Shown here: in pieces, positions 1-18,292 of the stretch | Position numbering within the stretch: the stretch's first letter is position 1 | Layout of the letters: each line of letters opens with the position of its first letter | From: Leptospira weilii serovar Ranarum str. ICFT | Lineage (GTDB): Bacteria; Spirochaetota; Leptospiria; Leptospirales; Leptospiraceae | NCBI RefSeq assembly: GCF_000332415.1 | Contig: NZ_AOHC02000012.1 | Location: 66,001 to 130,000 of the forward strand | DNA: 64,000 bases | Direction: 5' to 3' | Translations under genes and position numbers: made by a program | The notes under the pieces: generated by a model | Told to the model about the DNA's origin: nothing | Seen by the model: the letters and a program-made list of their open reading frames with translations, nothing else | The model's database searches: none

Positions 1-323
1 AAATGATGTTCCGTAAAGTTCGGACCACAGGCTACAAAAACTCCGATCTTAACGATCTTCAAGATTTTGTCCGGACCTCCACAAACTGCGGAAGCCGCCG
101 CGATCGCATTCAAACTCGCTTGGATCGTGGCTTCCTTAACGTCGTCTACGGAAAGGCCCTCGCCCAATTTGCCGACGAGCATCAATTGACCGTCTTTGAG
201 CGGGAGTTGTCCGGAAGTGAAAACGAGATTTCCGGATCGGTTTGCGGGAATGTAAGCCGCGATCGCTGCCGGTGCGGGAGGAAGTTTGTAACCTAGGGAT
301 TCGATTTTACTTTGGACGCTCAT
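1..323 (-). CDS. RidA/YjgF family protein, 3' end outside window (partial)
   Basis: The reverse strand from an ATG at 321-323 is open to the window edge and gives about 107 residues, beginning MSVQSKIESLGYKLPPAPAA. The segments LVFTSGQLPLKDG, ATIQASLNAIAA and KIVKIGVFVACG fit the Rid fold (YjgF/YER057c/UK114), whose members form trimers and often hydrolyse reactive enamine/imine intermediates from pyridoxal-phosphate enzymes. The longer YjgF-like subtype with a SKIESLGY-type start seems most likely. The C-terminal part, which would carry the conserved substrate-binding arginine, lies outside the window, so enzyme activity cannot be judged. It is divergent from the methyltransferase at 443. 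Family is confident; function is inferred. Confidence 0.85.
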   Translation of the reverse strand, partial: MSVQSKIESLGYKLPPAPAAIAAYIPANRSGNLVFTSGQLPLKDGQLMLVGKLGEGLSVDDVKEATIQASLNAIAAASAVCGGPDKILKIVKIGVFVACGPNFTEHH

Positions 324-368
324 GTATTTTCTTAAGAAGAATGAAAGATCCTTCCAAAAAGATAGCCT

Positions 369-417
<49 letters not shown>

Positions 418-442
418 CCTCCGGTTTCTCTAGATCCATAGA

Positions 443-4785
<4,343 letters not shown>

Positions 4786-4806
4786 TCCTCTTTTTCCGAT
4801 CGTTTT

Positions 4807-6357
4807 TTGGCCGATACTAGAAACAAGATGAAATCCAATTTTATGGATCGTTTGTTTCCGATCGGCAAAAATAAAATCTTATCCCGAAGGAAATTGATTA
4901 CCGATTCCGTTTCTAAACATACGGCGCGACCTTCGACTCGATCCGTAAAAAGCGACGAGACGTCTAACTACCGACCTGATCTTTTTAATAAAGTTATATC
5001 GAGTTTCGGCACGCGCAGTAAACGCCTATTGACTGTTCTATTTCTTTTTGCGGGAAGTCTTTGGCCGTCCTCCGATCTACAAATCTCCCCCGAGCTTCAA
5101 AACATCACCGATTTCCGAACGGATCGTCTCGCGTTTCATTTCGTTCAGCTTGTGGACAAGGAAGGTAAAACCTTATCGGAGACCAATCCGAACCGGGACT
5201 CTTCCGAAGCGACTTTGATGATCATCTACAAAGGACAACTAACGTTGCTTAAGGACGGTTACGACGACCCTAACCGAATCAGGGAGAAGGAAAAGGAATA
5301 CCTCGTAAAAATTTCCAACTACGCAAGACTTAGAGAGTTGGAATCGGAATACTATAGACTTCCCGAATCGGAAAGATCCGTAACTCCGGGCAAATCTTCG
5401 GAGACGTCGGGAAGCGGCGCGACTTCAGTCGGAGCAGCTACCAATGTCGGTTCGAGTGCGGCCCCCGGTAAAACTTCGGGTTCGAACACAACATCCGCGT
5501 CGAACTCGTCTTCTCAAATCTCGGCACCTAACACGGGTGAGGCGAATCAAACGTCCGCCGAACCCTTAAAAAAAACGAAAGAGCTGGATCTTCTTTTGAA
5601 ATACGACGAAGAACTGTTGAAAAGTTATTCATCCGAAAGAGCGGTAAGCGGGGAACTGGAAAGAGCCGAACGTTTTTACGGTAAGGATTCTCCCAAAACG
5701 AGTTCGATCCGTTTTAGGGCGGAAGAACTCAGAAAAAAAGTAAACGAAAGAAGAAACACTTTGATTCAGTTCCTAAAAAATCCGGGCGCTTCCACAAACC
5801 CGTATCCCGGAGACAGAAAAGATCAGGCGTTTTATACGAATGCGGTCAACGGGGTTCCCGATTTTTATCTTCACTCCACGACTCCCCGCGAACTGGACGG
5901 CCAGATGAAAGGTGAGGAAGAAGTCGGTAAAAAATACGGAGATTTGTATAAATCCGCGAGAGACAAACTCGTCGATTCGCAAATTAGAAAATTATACTAT
6001 TATCTTTGGAACCGAGAGATGACCAACACTCGTGTCAAGGCGGATAAGGTAAAAAAAGGTAGAAAGGCTATCGTCGTTACGGGAGACGCCACTGTTTTTA
6101 CCATGATCGATAAGGAAGGAGACGGTGTTACGGAATCTTTTTTCGTGGATAGTCCCGGGATTCGTTTTTCTTGGGGAAGGGATCTTCCGAATATCATTTC
6201 CATTTCGAACTGTACGGACGAGGCCATTCTTGCAAAGATCAAAAATTTGACCGAGGACGTTTTGTCCGGAAGGATTCCCGAAAAAGTGGATAAGATCGAC
6301 CTCACCGTCCCGGAAGAACAATTGGTGATCGAGTTGGGACCTAAGATTCCTCAGTGA
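4807..6357 (+). CDS. Hypothetical exported protein with Ser/Thr/Gly-rich linker
   Basis: No family is recognised. The longest frame (516 residues) starts at TTG 4807; ATG codons at 4828 and 4843 are equally possible. A hydrophobic segment RLLTVLFLFAGSLWPSS (about 74-90) looks like a signal peptide, so the true start may be still further in, for example the TTG near 5030. Residues about 195-250 form a low-complexity Ser/Thr/Gly/Ala/Asn linker. Charged, possibly coiled-coil segments follow (LLLKYDEELLKSY, RAERFYGKDS). The C-terminal part (KKGRKAIVVTGDATVFTMID, SPGIRFSWGRDLPNIIS) looks like a folded beta domain. It closes the + strand cluster that begins at 443 and is probably co-transcribed with the amidase and GerMN-like genes. 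Confidence 0.75.
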   Translation: MADTRNKMKSNFMDRLFPIGKNKILSRRKLITDSVSKHTARPSTRSVKSDETSNYRPDLFNKVISSFGTRSKRLLTVLFLFAGSLWPSSDLQISPELQNITDFRTDRLAFHFVQLVDKEGKTLSETNPNRDSSEATLMIIYKGQLTLLKDGYDDPNRIREKEKEYLVKISNYARLRELESEYYRLPESERSVTPGKSSETSGSGATSVGAATNVGSSAAPGKTSGSNTTSASNSSSQISAPNTGEANQTSAEPLKKTKELDLLLKYDEELLKSYSSERAVSGELERAERFYGKDSPKTSSIRFRAEELRKKVNERRNTLIQFLKNPGASTNPYPGDRKDQAFYTNAVNGVPDFYLHSTTPRELDGQMKGEEEVGKKYGDLYKSARDKLVDSQIRKLYYYLWNREMTNTRVKADKVKKGRKAIVVTGDATVFTMIDKEGDGVTESFFVDSPGIRFSWGRDLPNIISISNCTDEAILAKIKNLTEDVLSGRIPEKVDKIDLTVPEEQLVIELGPKIPQ

Positions 6358-6496
6358 GCGAGGGCTTTGAGTTTAGCGTACATATCGAACTAAACTTTAA
6401 AATAAATCCCATGCGGTTTTTGAACGAATTCTATGCGTTTTTTTGAATGAACTTCCAAAGCCCGAAAATTCAGTTCCAATCATATTCGATATAATC

Positions 6497-7759
6497 CTAT
6501 AAGCTCGCCCTCAGCATCAGTCGTTTGACAAGCATCGTCGCATAAACCCCGGAAGGGAGTTGAAAGGATATTCTCACTTTCTTTTTTCCAGGATGACGAT
6601 CGTCCTCTTCGAAATCCATCATCTGAAAATTTTCCGGAAGTACTTTTATTTTTCGTTCAAAGGAATTCATTTTAATCCTTGCAAACGGGGAATGATCGAA
6701 AACGGATTCTCCCAAGCCGTTATAAGCCAAAACTTCAGTAAGGATGTTTATTTCTTTTTTAGAATATTCTAATTTATGAATTCCAGGATTCCCTGGAACC
6801 GTGAGATTTCGGGAAAACGAAAAAAACTCGACGGAAGATTCTCCCGGAAAAAACAAAGGTCCCGTTTTAGTTTTGATCCAAACGCCGGAACATCCCTCCG
6901 AAGTCAAAAGCTCGGATACGAATTGATTCCAAATCAAAGACTGCATCGACGAGATCAACATCAATAATTCTTCTTCGGGAAAACGGAGGATCAAATCGGA
7001 ATACGTTTTTTGAGTCGGATTCTTTTCCCGTTTTAAATCGGAAAAGATTCTACTTTCCAATTTGGTTGCGGACCATTTTTCACACTGAGACCAATTTCCC
7101 CAAGCAGTCTGAAAATTTTTCTTTCGGTCCCGGGCCTGTTTTTTTTCTCCCGGATAAGGATCGGTCAAAAGCAATTTGAGACAAGTTTCAGCGTCGCCTT
7201 TGAGATACGGGAAAATGGGAAGTCGGAACTCCGGATGATACCGGCTGAACCTTTGCGAATCGTAGTAATTGATAAAACCGTTTTGGAGGATCTTTTCGAA
7301 ATTGTTTCGAATCGATTCGATTTCCTTTTCGAGCAAATTTCGGAGGATGAGGATAAATCGGTTACCCGCGTTTGCTTCCGGGCTCAGGGATTTTTCGCTC
7401 AAGCCTACTTTTTCCAACTGCAAAACGTTTACGAGTTCGTTCGGAATCTTCAAAGGTTTTTGGCAACTTATGTACTGAAACGTAGTCGCGTGTCGGTCCT
7501 TCTTTCCGGCGTATCCGATCTCCGGGAGAGAAACCTTGGATTCTTTCGAAATTCTCAAAAGCGCGTCTAACGTATTCCAACCGGATTTTTGAAGTCGGAA
7601 GACCGTCCACTTTCCGGTACTTTGGATAAAATTAGGGTGAAGAATTTCCTCGACCTGAAAATCTTCCGGGTTCTGCTTCAAGTCATAAACCAAAAACCCG
7701 CTGTATGGATGCTCCGACACGGTTCCAAAATGTGGGAACTCCCCACACAAACAATCCAT
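6497..7759 (-). CDS. truD: tRNA pseudouridine(13) synthase TruD
   Basis: TruD isomerises U13 in certain tRNAs. The frame shows the family landmarks [11 protein letters not shown], the lysine-containing [16 protein letters not shown], and [17 protein letters not shown], which carries the catalytic aspartate (KDRHA). Further blocks are [24 protein letters not shown] and, near the C-terminus, [20 protein letters not shown]. The open frame reaches back to 7996, but E. coli TruD has only about 22 residues before NPEDF. That favours ATG 7759 (used here) or GTG 7720 over ATG 7792 or 7996. A GTGGGGAGTTCCCACA repeat lies across 7731-7747, which could mean that GTG 7720 is the real start. Confidence 0.9.
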   Translation of the reverse strand: MDCLCGEFPHFGTVSEHPYSGFLVYDLKQNPEDFQVEEILHPNFIQSTGKWTVFRLQKSGWNTLDALLRISKESKVSLPEIGYAGKKDRHATTFQYISCQKPLKIPNELVNVLQLEKVGLSEKSLSPEANAGNRFILILRNLLEKEIESIRNNFEKILQNGFINYYDSQRFSRYHPEFRLPIFPYLKGDAETCLKLLLTDPYPGEKKQARDRKKNFQTAWGNWSQCEKWSATKLESRIFSDLKREKNPTQKTYSDLILRFPEEELLMLISSMQSLIWNQFVSELLTSEGCSGVWIKTKTGPLFFPGESSVEFFSFSRNLTVPGNPGIHKLEYSKKEINILTEVLAYNGLGESVFDHSPFARIKMNSFERKIKVLPENFQMMDFEEDDRHPGKKKVRISFQLPSGVYATMLVKRLMLRASL

Positions 7760-7903
7760 AACTTTATCCACAAATCGCGTTTTACGACCCATCGGATACT
7801 TGGAGTTTCCACGTTTCACGACCGATCGAATATTCGCGGGAGTTCCCACGTTTCGAGTGGATATCGAGGTTTCGTGAATAGGGGTTAGGACTTTGCACCT
7901 TGC

Positions 7904-8099
7904 CGAACGTGAATTCGTTAGAGAAAGTTTGGGCGAATCCAGCCCCATTTTTTTCTTACTGAAAAAAATGGGGCTGGACCGCGCTTTCTGCTCCAATCAA
8001 CAAATTGATGGTTTACTCGAAAAACGTAATTCTTTCGTCATTCCAATTTGTTGATTCCGCTTCAATCGCTTTCGCATGGATTACGCCGAACTCACGTTA
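7904..8099 (+). repeat. MITE-like element, copy 1
   Basis: This element of about 196 bp is bounded by a degenerate AACGTGAATTCG at the left and CGCCGAACTCACGTTA at the right. Inside are two inverted repeats: CCAGCCCCATTTTTTTC pairing with its complement ending at about 7978, and ATCAACAAATTG (about 7998) with CAATTTGTTGAT (about 8043). The right half, including CGCTTCAATCGCTTTCGCAT, matches the reverse complement of the element at 34716-34953 and, more weakly, the one at 21191-21365. No open reading frame is evident, so it would be non-autonomous. It lies upstream of truD, and the longest truD frame runs into it, another reason to reject that start. Confidence 0.65.
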
Positions 8100-8109
8100 A
8101 ACTTAAACT
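8094..8109 (+). promoter_or_regulatory. Candidate MarR operator copy 1
   Basis: The 16-mer ACGTTAAACTTAAACT differs at one position from the reverse complement of the site just upstream of the MarR gene (8313-8328). It overlaps the right end of the MITE-like element, so the likeness could come partly from the repeat end. Confidence 0.35.
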
Positions 8110-8312
8110 CATTCATAAAATCTAGGAACTCCTAGCTCATAATCCCTTGTCCACCGGACTCACATCAGTTCGGCGTTAGGAAATTAAAAACGAACCTATC
8201 AAAAAAAACGGCCAAGTTGGCATCTGAATCTATATTTTAAAAAGGCAGGAGTTCCCACAAACAATCTGGAATTCAAAAAAACATTGACCCAGGGAGCGGG
8301 ATCAAAATCAAT

Positions 8313-8328
8313 AGTTTAAGTTTAAAGT
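8313..8328 (+). promoter_or_regulatory. Candidate MarR operator copy 2 (autoregulatory)
   Basis: AGTTTAAGTTTAAAGT lies 5 bases before the ATG of the MarR gene. It is an imperfect palindrome with related copies at 8094, 8807 and 8974. Position over the start region suggests autorepression. This is an inference from repeated sequence, not a known consensus. Confidence 0.45.
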
Positions 8329-8333
8329 ATTTT

Positions 8334-8783
<450 letters not shown>

Positions 8784-8806
8784 ACCTTTTATTTCAGACC
8801 TATACT

Positions 8807-8822
8807 TTGAATGTAAACTATT
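8807..8822 (+). promoter_or_regulatory. Candidate MarR operator copy 3
   Basis: ACTTTGAATGTAAACT, in the gap between the MarR and DoxX genes, matches ACTTTAAACTTAAACT (reverse complement of the site at 8313) at 13 of 16 positions. Confidence 0.35.
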
Positions 8823-8973
8823 TAATATTAAAATATAAGCCGAAACCCAAAAATGCGGGAACTCCCTCATTTTTCGAAGTTTGCGGGAGTTCCCGCGTTT
8901 CGGCGGCGATTCGATTTTAGGAATTCTGGAGCCACAGTAAATGAACTCCCGATCTATAAAAGCCGCTCTTGAA

Positions 8974-8989
8974 ACTTTAAATTTAAATC
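8974..8989 (+). promoter_or_regulatory. Candidate MarR operator copy 4, before DoxX
   Basis: ACTTTAAATTTAAATC contains the perfect palindrome TTTAAATTTAAA and lies about 55 bases before the preferred DoxX start. It is the best symmetric version of the site. Confidence 0.4.
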
Positions 8990-9021
8990 ATCGAACCGCC
9001 AAAAAGGTTCAATGATCAAAC

Positions 9022-9488
<467 letters not shown>

Positions 9489-9499
9489 GAACGAACTTC

Positions 9500-9541
9500 T
9501 TTCGGAAATCCGCGGAAAACGAACCTGCGGCTTTCCGAAAA
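9500..9541. terminator. Inverted repeat between convergent genes
   Basis: CTTTCGGAAATCCGC and GCGGCTTTCCGAAAA pair with one G-U wobble. It lies between the convergent DoxX and GMC genes and could end transcription from either side, though neither side has a long U-tract. Confidence 0.4.
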
Positions 9542-9561
9542 CATTTGAATTTTAGAATATT

Positions 9562-11298
<1,737 letters not shown>

Positions 11299-11495
11299 GC
11301 TGCACATCCTCTCGAAGTTTTTTAGTGGCTTAGGATTTTTTATTTCCCACAAATGGAAAGTCAAAATTCTTCGATTCGATTTTTTCGAAGACATAAAAGC
11401 GTATCGTAGAACCGCAACGAACGTTTGCTTTTGATTTTTATCCTTTGTTTTTCTTTCGGCTTGATGAATTTTCTTTCCCGTCTTAGAATTGATGA

Positions 11496-11774
11496 ATGAA
11501 CCCGGAAGTCATTCATTCATCGATGGAATTCAAATTCTACGCGACCTTGGACGGCCTTGAATCTTATCTCCTTTACAAAGAAGAAGGTGATATTTGGAAT
11601 TTAGTTTCAACTTACGTTCCTTCCGAATTTCGGGGCAGAGGTCTCGCCGCGGATCTAGTTCGAACCGCTTTGGATAAGGCCCGTTCTCTGAATAAAAAAA
11701 TCATTCCGAGTTGTTCGTATGTGGTGACGTTTTTGAACAGACATCCGAATTACGACGATTTGGTGGCCCTATGA
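11496..11774 (+). CDS. GNAT-like N-acetyltransferase, YjdJ type
   Basis: This 92-residue protein is a minimal GNAT fold of the COG2388/YjdJ type. It has [32 protein letters not shown], where FRGRGLA is the acetyl-CoA pyrophosphate loop, then [20 protein letters not shown], typical of the family C-terminus with a conserved cysteine and tyrosines. The acceptor is unknown. The stop codon overlaps the start of the VOC gene (ATGA at 11771), indicating translational coupling. Confidence 0.85.
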   Translation: MNPEVIHSSMEFKFYATLDGLESYLLYKEEGDIWNLVSTYVPSEFRGRGLAADLVRTALDKARSLNKKIIPSCSYVVTFLNRHPNYDDLVAL

Positions 11775-12106
11775 TCCATCATATCGCGATCGGTTCTCCA
11801 AACGTAAACGCTCTTGAAAAATTTTACGCATCCCTTCCCGGTTTAAAAAAAATAAGGGAAAATCAAAATCCGGACGGATCCATTCGTTCGGTCTGGTTTC
11901 AGACGGGAGATACGATTTTGATGCTCGAAATCGATACGAACGTAAAAGGCCCCAAGGCTTTGATTTTTTCGACTTCCCGTCTAAAATTCGAGGATCTGAA
12001 AGACCTTCCGAAGTGGATTCAAGAAACAGAATATACAAAATACTTTAAGGACCCGGACGGAAATCTTCTGGGTTATTCTTCCTATCCGGCTCCGTGGCCG
12101 TTTTAA
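11771..12106 (+). CDS. VOC family (glyoxalase/bleomycin-resistance fold) protein
   Basis: ATG 11771 gives 111 residues starting [19 protein letters not shown], the classical VOC beginning; the longer frame from 11711 lies inside the GNAT gene and is not needed. The conserved [19 protein letters not shown] and [13 protein letters not shown] segments supply the His and Glu expected to bind a divalent metal. Two beta-alpha-beta-beta-beta modules fit. Substrate is unknown; relatives include glyoxalase I, epimerases and dioxygenases. It ends with a 4-base overlap with the convergent flavoprotein gene. Confidence 0.85.
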   Translation: MIHHIAIGSPNVNALEKFYASLPGLKKIRENQNPDGSIRSVWFQTGDTILMLEIDTNVKGPKALIFSTSRLKFEDLKDLPKWIQETEYTKYFKDPDGNLLGYSSYPAPWPF

Positions 12107-13341
12107 ACGGAGCCGAGAATTCCGCGGGCCGCAATGTAAGACGTGGTCCATGCGTTCTGAAAGTTGAATCCTCCCGTAACCCCGTCCACGTCCAAAACCT
12201 CTCCGGCAAAATAAATCCCCGGAACGATCTTACTTTCCATCGTTTTGAAATTCACTTCCTTACGATTAACCCCTCCGCAGGTCACGAACTCGTCCTTAAA
12301 TTCTCCCTTTCCCGAAATTTTAAATCGTGCGTCCGTAAGTTCTTCGGTCATTCCGTGTAAATCCTTAGAGGACAAACCGGACCATTTTTTGGAAGAATCT
12401 ATAAAATGAATTTCTAATATTCTTTCCCAATATCTTCTTGGAATTCCGAGGACGGGCGTGTTGGAGATGGATTTGGAAGGATGTAGTTCTTTTTCCATTT
12501 CGATTATTTTTCGAACCTCGTCCTTTTTCATTCCGGGAACAAAATTGACTCTTAGGATCGTATCGTATTCTTTCTCGAATAATTCTCTCGCGCCTTTTGC
12601 GGAAAGTTTTAAGACCGCAGGCCCGCTGACTCCCCAATGTGTTATGAGTAACGGACCGAGTTGGGAATAACCGAACTCAACGAGAGAACATTCCGTTTTT
12701 TCAAAGGTTAGCCCCGATAAATTTTCAAGACGAGGATCGACGATTTTAAAGGTAAACAAGGAAGGAACCGGATCCGATATCGTATGTCCCAGAGCCTGGA
12801 GCCAATTCCAGGCTTTTCTCCCGGAGCCGGTCGCAAACAGTATTTTATTATATTCTAATGTTTCTCCGGTTTTGAGTTTGATCCGAAACTTAAAATCCGT
12901 CGTCGGCGTCACCGAATGAATCTCCGTCTCCGTTTTCAGTTTTACCCCCGTTTTTTTCGCCTCTTGAAATAAGGTTTGGAGTATCGTTTCGGAAGAATCC
13001 GTAACCGGGAACATTCTTCCGTCGGCTTCTGTTTTTAAAAGTACACCTCGCTCCTCATACCATCGAATCGTGTCCTTAGGTCCGAAAGTTTCAAAAGCCC
13101 AGCGCAGTTCTTTTTCCCCTCTGGGATAATTTTTACTCAAGATTTCGGGGTCGAGGCAATGATGCGTAACGTTGCATCTCCCTCCGCCGGAAACTTTCAC
13201 TTTGGAAAGAAATTGTTTTCCCTTTTCCAAAAGTGTGACCTCGCAATTTCCTTCGGAGGCGATTTGAATCGCTCCGAAAAATCCGGCGGCCCCTCCTCCG
13301 ATGACCGCAATTTTCGGTCGTTCCGTCGATTTGAAACTCAT
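12103..13341 (-). CDS. HI0933/BaiN-type NAD(P)/FAD-dependent oxidoreductase
   Basis: The 412-residue flavoprotein starts with the dinucleotide motif [19 protein letters not shown], followed by [24 protein letters not shown], the SGGGRCN signature of the HI0933/YhiN family. Near the C-terminus, [23 protein letters not shown] is the second FAD-contacting block. Proposed roles include reduction of small hydrophobic substrates (BaiN acts in bile acid dehydroxylation), but the family is mostly uncharacterised. Length is normal. It is convergent with the VOC gene and divergent from the exported protein at 13528. Confidence 0.9.
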   Translation of the reverse strand: MSFKSTERPKIAVIGGGAAGFFGAIQIASEGNCEVTLLEKGKQFLSKVKVSGGGRCNVTHHCLDPEILSKNYPRGEKELRWAFETFGPKDTIRWYEERGVLLKTEADGRMFPVTDSSETILQTLFQEAKKTGVKLKTETEIHSVTPTTDFKFRIKLKTGETLEYNKILFATGSGRKAWNWLQALGHTISDPVPSLFTFKIVDPRLENLSGLTFEKTECSLVEFGYSQLGPLLITHWGVSGPAVLKLSAKGARELFEKEYDTILRVNFVPGMKKDEVRKIIEMEKELHPSKSISNTPVLGIPRRYWERILEIHFIDSSKKWSGLSSKDLHGMTEELTDARFKISGKGEFKDEFVTCGGVNRKEVNFKTMESKIVPGIYFAGEVLDVDGVTGGFNFQNAWTTSYIAARGILGSV

Positions 13342-13527
13342 AACGGAAAATTCTTCGCCTGATTTTTATCGAAACCCATTACGTTCCATACAAAAACGAG
13401 CTTAGGATTTTGCACCCGTAATTATCGAAGATTCTCCCGTGTAATAAAATCATTTTTCAAAAAATCGCTTTACGTTCCTAGGCGATACAAGTATCCAACC
13501 TATATTCAACGTAAGGAAGAATTCAAA

Positions 13528-14040
13528 ATGAATCAAAACTTCAAAACAAAACTTTTTAAAATTGCCGCTCTGATTTTAATAACCGCGACAACCGCCGTCT
13601 ACACGCAGGAAGACGACAAAGAAAGATACACTACAAAAACGGATGTTACCTTAAAAGACGAAAAAGGAAATAATCATTTTTTAGTTTTTGCAAAGATCAT
13701 GACTGCGGATAAATCCTACGTTGCATACAACGTGGATTTCTGGGTAAACAATCAGGTTTATATAGAACCGACTAACGTTTCAAAAGTTCTATTTAGAACC
13801 GGAAAGAAAAACCTGAACGCCTCTTATTACAGAACCAACATGACCGGAACCTATTCCGCGGATGCGGAAGTGTTGTATTTTTATATCGAAGAAGCCGCTC
13901 TCAAAACATTACAAGGAGCCGCCAACGTGAAAGTTCGTATCGTGATGAAAGACGAAAGTTTTACGGACTTTACCGTCTCTTCCAAGGAGAACTTTCAAAA
14001 GGCAATCCAGGAAACTCTTGCGGCCCCGAATACAAATTAG
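13528..14040 (+). CDS. Hypothetical secreted protein
   Basis: The 170-residue product begins with a clear signal peptide (KLFKIAALILITATTAVYTQ, cleavage probably near residue 26 before EDDKER). AAGGAAG lies 8 bases upstream of the ATG. The mature part is beta-rich (DVTLKDEKGNNHFLVFAKIM, VAYNVDFWVNNQVYIEP, VKVRIVMKDESFTDFTV) and has no cysteine. No family is recognised. It stands alone between a divergent flavoprotein and a convergent DoxX gene. Periplasmic or outer-surface location is inferred from the signal peptide only. Confidence 0.75.
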   Translation: MNQNFKTKLFKIAALILITATTAVYTQEDDKERYTTKTDVTLKDEKGNNHFLVFAKIMTADKSYVAYNVDFWVNNQVYIEPTNVSKVLFRTGKKNLNASYYRTNMTGTYSADAEVLYFYIEEAALKTLQGAANVKVRIVMKDESFTDFTVSSKENFQKAIQETLAAPNTN

Positions 14041-14084
14041 CGATTAAAACGTTTTCAACTTGGATGAGAAAACGTTCCTAAAAT

Positions 14085-14513
<429 letters not shown>

Positions 14514-14630
14514 AACTCACCTCCCGAATTTTCAGGTTTGCAGGTTTTATCATAATCCTTTCCAAAACTTTTGCAAGGGGAGAATCGGTTAAAATCCCTT
14601 AAAATCGATCGCTTAAGAATAACTTTCGGT

Positions 14631-15512
14631 TTAATGAATTGAGCCCATTTTTCCGGACTGAAAATCGTGAAAGGCCTGATAGATTTCTTCCTGAGTGTTC
14701 ATCACAAAAGGCCCGTATCTTGCAACGGGTTCGTCCACCGGTGTTCCACCGATCAAAAGAAATTCCCAACCGTTCGGAGAATTTTCCGCCAGAGAAAATC
14801 GAACGTCGCCCTTATCTCTTTCGAACCAAACCATATCTCCTTCTTTTACGGGAGTTGTTCCCGCTTCCGTATGTAAAACTCCGTCTCCGGAAAAAGGAAA
14901 AGCGAACACGTTATACGACTCGGGAACGGGAATCGTGATATCGGCGCCCGGGACAAGATGCAAATGATAATATAAAATCGGAATTTTAGTTTCGATCACC
15001 GCTTTCGTTCCCAAGATTTCACCTGCGATCACTCTGATTTTCGTTTTCCCATCGGACGTTTCGATTTCCGGAATTCTTTCCGAAGGAGTGTCTTGATATC
15101 TCGGACGACTCATTTTTTGAGAAGAAGGAAGGTTGACCCACAATTGAAAACCGTGCATCCAACCTCCGTTTTTTTGAAACTCGTTCGAAGGTAATTCGGA
15201 ATGAACCAAACCGGAACCGGCGGTCATCCACTGAACGTCTCCCGGTTTTAATTTTCCGTAGTTCCCCCACGAATCCCGGTGCTCCATTTCTCCGGTCAAT
15301 AAATAAGTGACCGTTTCAAATCCCCTATGCGGATGATCCGGAGCGCCGATCGCTTTTCCGGGTTTGTATTCTACAGGTCCCATTTCGTCTAATAACAGAA
15401 AGGGATCCAGCTGAATTAAGTCTTGAACGGGGAACGGTCTACGAACCGGAAAACCTCCTCCTTCTATCGTCCTGAGCGACGGTCTGATTGTTTTCACTTT
15501 TCTCAGATTCAT
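14631..15512 (-). CDS. Pirin family protein
   Basis: The 293-residue bicupin has the pirin hallmarks: [35 protein letters not shown] with the metal-binding His residues, [11 protein letters not shown], and [14 protein letters not shown] with the further His and Glu ligands. The C-terminal cupin ([22 protein letters not shown]) follows. Bacterial pirins bind iron; some have quercetinase activity or modulate pyruvate dehydrogenase. Length is normal. The start ATG at 15512 is preceded by GAGAGGAGCG. It is divergent from the SRPBCC gene and probably transcribed with the downstream DoxX gene. Confidence 0.92.
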   Translation of the reverse strand: MNLRKVKTIRPSLRTIEGGGFPVRRPFPVQDLIQLDPFLLLDEMGPVEYKPGKAIGAPDHPHRGFETVTYLLTGEMEHRDSWGNYGKLKPGDVQWMTAGSGLVHSELPSNEFQKNGGWMHGFQLWVNLPSSQKMSRPRYQDTPSERIPEIETSDGKTKIRVIAGEILGTKAVIETKIPILYYHLHLVPGADITIPVPESYNVFAFPFSGDGVLHTEAGTTPVKEGDMVWFERDKGDVRFSLAENSPNGWEFLLIGGTPVDEPVARYGPFVMNTQEEIYQAFHDFQSGKMGSIH

Positions 15513-15572
15513 AAATCAACGCTCCTCTCTGGCAGTGTGCAGATGCTTTTTAAGATAGATAACGGCTCAACC

Positions 15573-16040
<468 letters not shown>

Positions 16041-16132
16041 CGAAAATTCGCGGAGCTAAGATGAGCGATCCATAGAAGGGGTATCTGCCTAAGTTTCCTC
16101 GGTTGCGATATAATATTTCAATTCCTTCCGAA

Positions 16133-16174
16133 TTTCCGCTTCAATCGCTTCCGCATTGATGTTCGCGTGAATTT
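16133..16174 (+). repeat. Degenerate right end of MITE-like family
   Basis: CCGCTTCAATCGCTTCCGCA followed by TTGATGTTCGCGTGAATTTA resembles the right end of the elements at 7904 and 34716. It appears to be a decayed fragment. Confidence 0.4.
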
Positions 16175-16242
16175 AAGGTTTCGATCTAAATTCGTCTTGC
16201 CTAATTTGATTTTTTGGAAAGAATGTTCCCGGTTTTGATTCC

Positions 16243-17934
16243 GTGAAAACTTCAAATCATCATTCGGCGCCGATTCCATTTAACGAAACGGAAAGACTCG
16301 ACGCTTTATACTCTTATCGGATCGTAGATACCGCTTCGGAAGAAAAATTCGATTCGCTTACACAAATAGCGGCTTATATCTGCGACTCTTCGATTGCAAT
16401 GATTTCGTTAGTCGACAAAAATCGACTTTGGTTCAAATCAAAAATAGGAGAGAATGATTCCGAAATTCCCAGAAACAGATCATTCTGTCAGTATACGATT
16501 ATGCAGGACGACGTCTTCGAAATCGAAGACACTTTGGAAGACGAAAGATTTAAAAACAATCCCCTTGTTATAGGTCCGCCTTACTCTCGTTTTTATGCGG
16601 GAACTCCGTTAAAAACCCCCGAAGGATTTAACATCGGAAGTCTTTGTGTATTCGATACCAAACCGAAACGTCTGGATTCCAAACAAAGGGTCATCTTAAA
16701 AGTTTTATCCAACCAGATCGTGGCAAACTTCGAGTTGATAAAAAAAAATCGCGAACTGGTCCTGGTTCGTGAAAAAGAGGAAGAACTTCAAAAATCTAAA
16801 AATCAGTTTTTTGCGAACATGAGCCACGAAATCCGCACTCCGGTTCACGGAATTTTAGGAGTCGCCGGCCTTTTATCCGAAACGGAACTTCAATCGGAAC
16901 AAAAGGATTACGTCGATACGATTCAGCGAAGCGGGAATCTCTTACTCAATCTTTTGAATGATATATTGGATTTTTCTAAATTAGAATCGGCTAATATGAA
17001 AATAGAAATCATCGCTTTTAACCTGATGGATCTGTTAAAAGACGTGTGTTATATTTTTGAAGCGGACGCAAAACGCAAGAATATAGAATTCAAGATGATC
17101 GGAAAACAACCCTCTTCTTTGATCGTTTCTACCGATCCGAATCGGCTCAAACAAATCCTTGTCAATCTCATCTCAAACGCATTCAAGTTCACAGACAAAG
17201 GAAGTGTATTGATCGAATTCGATTTCGAATCCGATACGAAACAATACGACGTAAGGATCCGAGTCAAAGACACCGGAATCGGAATACCGGAACAAAAACT
17301 CAAAGAATTATTCCAGGCCTACAAGCAGATGGATACTTCCGTTTCGAGAAAATACGGAGGAACCGGGCTCGGACTTGCGATCAGTAAAAGTCTCGCGGAA
17401 ATGATGAATTTAAAACTGACCGCACAGAGCGTAATCAATCGCGGAAGTGTTTTCGAAATTTCGGGAAGGATTCCTCTTGCCGAAAAATCGGAAGTAAACT
17501 TCGAACCTAAAAAACTGAAATCCGACGCGGACAAAATTCCGATTCAGAATCTAAGAATTCTGGTTGCGGAAGACAACGAGATCAATCAGATGCTGATCAA
17601 AAAAGTTTTGGAAAAACTGGGATACAAACCCGTAGTCGTTTCCAACGGAATCGAAGCCCTACATTATGTGGAAACGAGCGGAACCGACGTCTTATTTTTG
17701 GATATTCAGATGCCGGATCTGAGCGGAATCGATACCGCCAAAATTCTAACACAACATACCAATCAATCCCTGCGTCCTTATATTATCGCAATGACGGCTA
17801 ACGCGAGTCAAACGGACAAGGAAGATTGTTTGGCTTCGGGTATCGACGAATACATCAGCAAACCGTTTCGTAAAGAGGATATCGCCGATTTGCTGAGTCA
17901 TTTTATTTCCAAAAGAAATTCGAACAATACATAA
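16243..17934 (+). CDS. Hybrid sensor histidine kinase (GAF-HisKA-HATPase-REC)
   Basis: The 563-residue cytoplasmic protein starts at GTG 16243. Residues 20-165 form a GAF domain ([40 protein letters not shown]). The H-box is [15 protein letters not shown] with His195. The ATPase domain has the N box ([13 protein letters not shown]), G1 (DTGIGIPE) and G2 ([12 protein letters not shown]). The C-terminal receiver (about 437-555) carries LVAEDNE and phospho-acceptor Asp487 in [13 protein letters not shown]. No membrane segment is seen, so it senses an intracellular signal, perhaps through GAF. No output regulator lies next to it, so its target is elsewhere. Confidence 0.93.
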   Translation: MKTSNHHSAPIPFNETERLDALYSYRIVDTASEEKFDSLTQIAAYICDSSIAMISLVDKNRLWFKSKIGENDSEIPRNRSFCQYTIMQDDVFEIEDTLEDERFKNNPLVIGPPYSRFYAGTPLKTPEGFNIGSLCVFDTKPKRLDSKQRVILKVLSNQIVANFELIKKNRELVLVREKEEELQKSKNQFFANMSHEIRTPVHGILGVAGLLSETELQSEQKDYVDTIQRSGNLLLNLLNDILDFSKLESANMKIEIIAFNLMDLLKDVCYIFEADAKRKNIEFKMIGKQPSSLIVSTDPNRLKQILVNLISNAFKFTDKGSVLIEFDFESDTKQYDVRIRVKDTGIGIPEQKLKELFQAYKQMDTSVSRKYGGTGLGLAISKSLAEMMNLKLTAQSVINRGSVFEISGRIPLAEKSEVNFEPKKLKSDADKIPIQNLRILVAEDNEINQMLIKKVLEKLGYKPVVVSNGIEALHYVETSGTDVLFLDIQMPDLSGIDTAKILTQHTNQSLRPYIIAMTANASQTDKEDCLASGIDEYISKPFRKEDIADLLSHFISKRNSNNT

Positions 17935-17951
17935 AGAATTTAGAATATTCC

Positions 17952-18266
17952 TTACAACATCGCGAAAGATTCGGATATCCCGGAAGAAAATTCCGGTATT
18001 GATTCGAAATCCGATTCGACGTAGCGGACTCCCGTAACTTCCGGAATACTTCGGAATAAGTTCAGTATTTTTTCCGGTTCCCCGGTTTGAATGACGATGA
18101 AAATCTCCTGGGTTTTATTTTTTATATCGCGCCGGAGGCGCCAATCCTTCCAGTTGATCGACTTGCGGGATAAAATTCCGATCAGACGCAAAATGCCAGC
18201 CGCGCCTTCTTCGGATACGATATGATAGGTATGACTTTTTTCTTCTTTTGTATCGCGTATTAACAT
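17952..18266 (-). CDS. ACT-domain protein, probable short acetolactate synthase regulatory subunit
   Basis: The 104-residue protein has an ACT-like core: YHIVSEEGAAGILRLIGILSRKSINWKDWRLRR, then EIFIVIQTGEPEKILNLFRSIPEVTGVRYVE. It lies 26 bases downstream of ilvB in the same direction. The order and size match IlvM/IlvN-type small subunits, which bind the large subunit and mediate valine feedback. It lacks the longer C-terminal domain of IlvH. The sequence is diverged, so the function rests partly on context. Confidence 0.75.
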   Translation of the reverse strand: MLIRDTKEEKSHTYHIVSEEGAAGILRLIGILSRKSINWKDWRLRRDIKNKTQEIFIVIQTGEPEKILNLFRSIPEVTGVRYVESDFESIPEFSSGISESFAML

Positions 18267-18292
18267 AGGTTAAACTCCAGTATTCTAATATT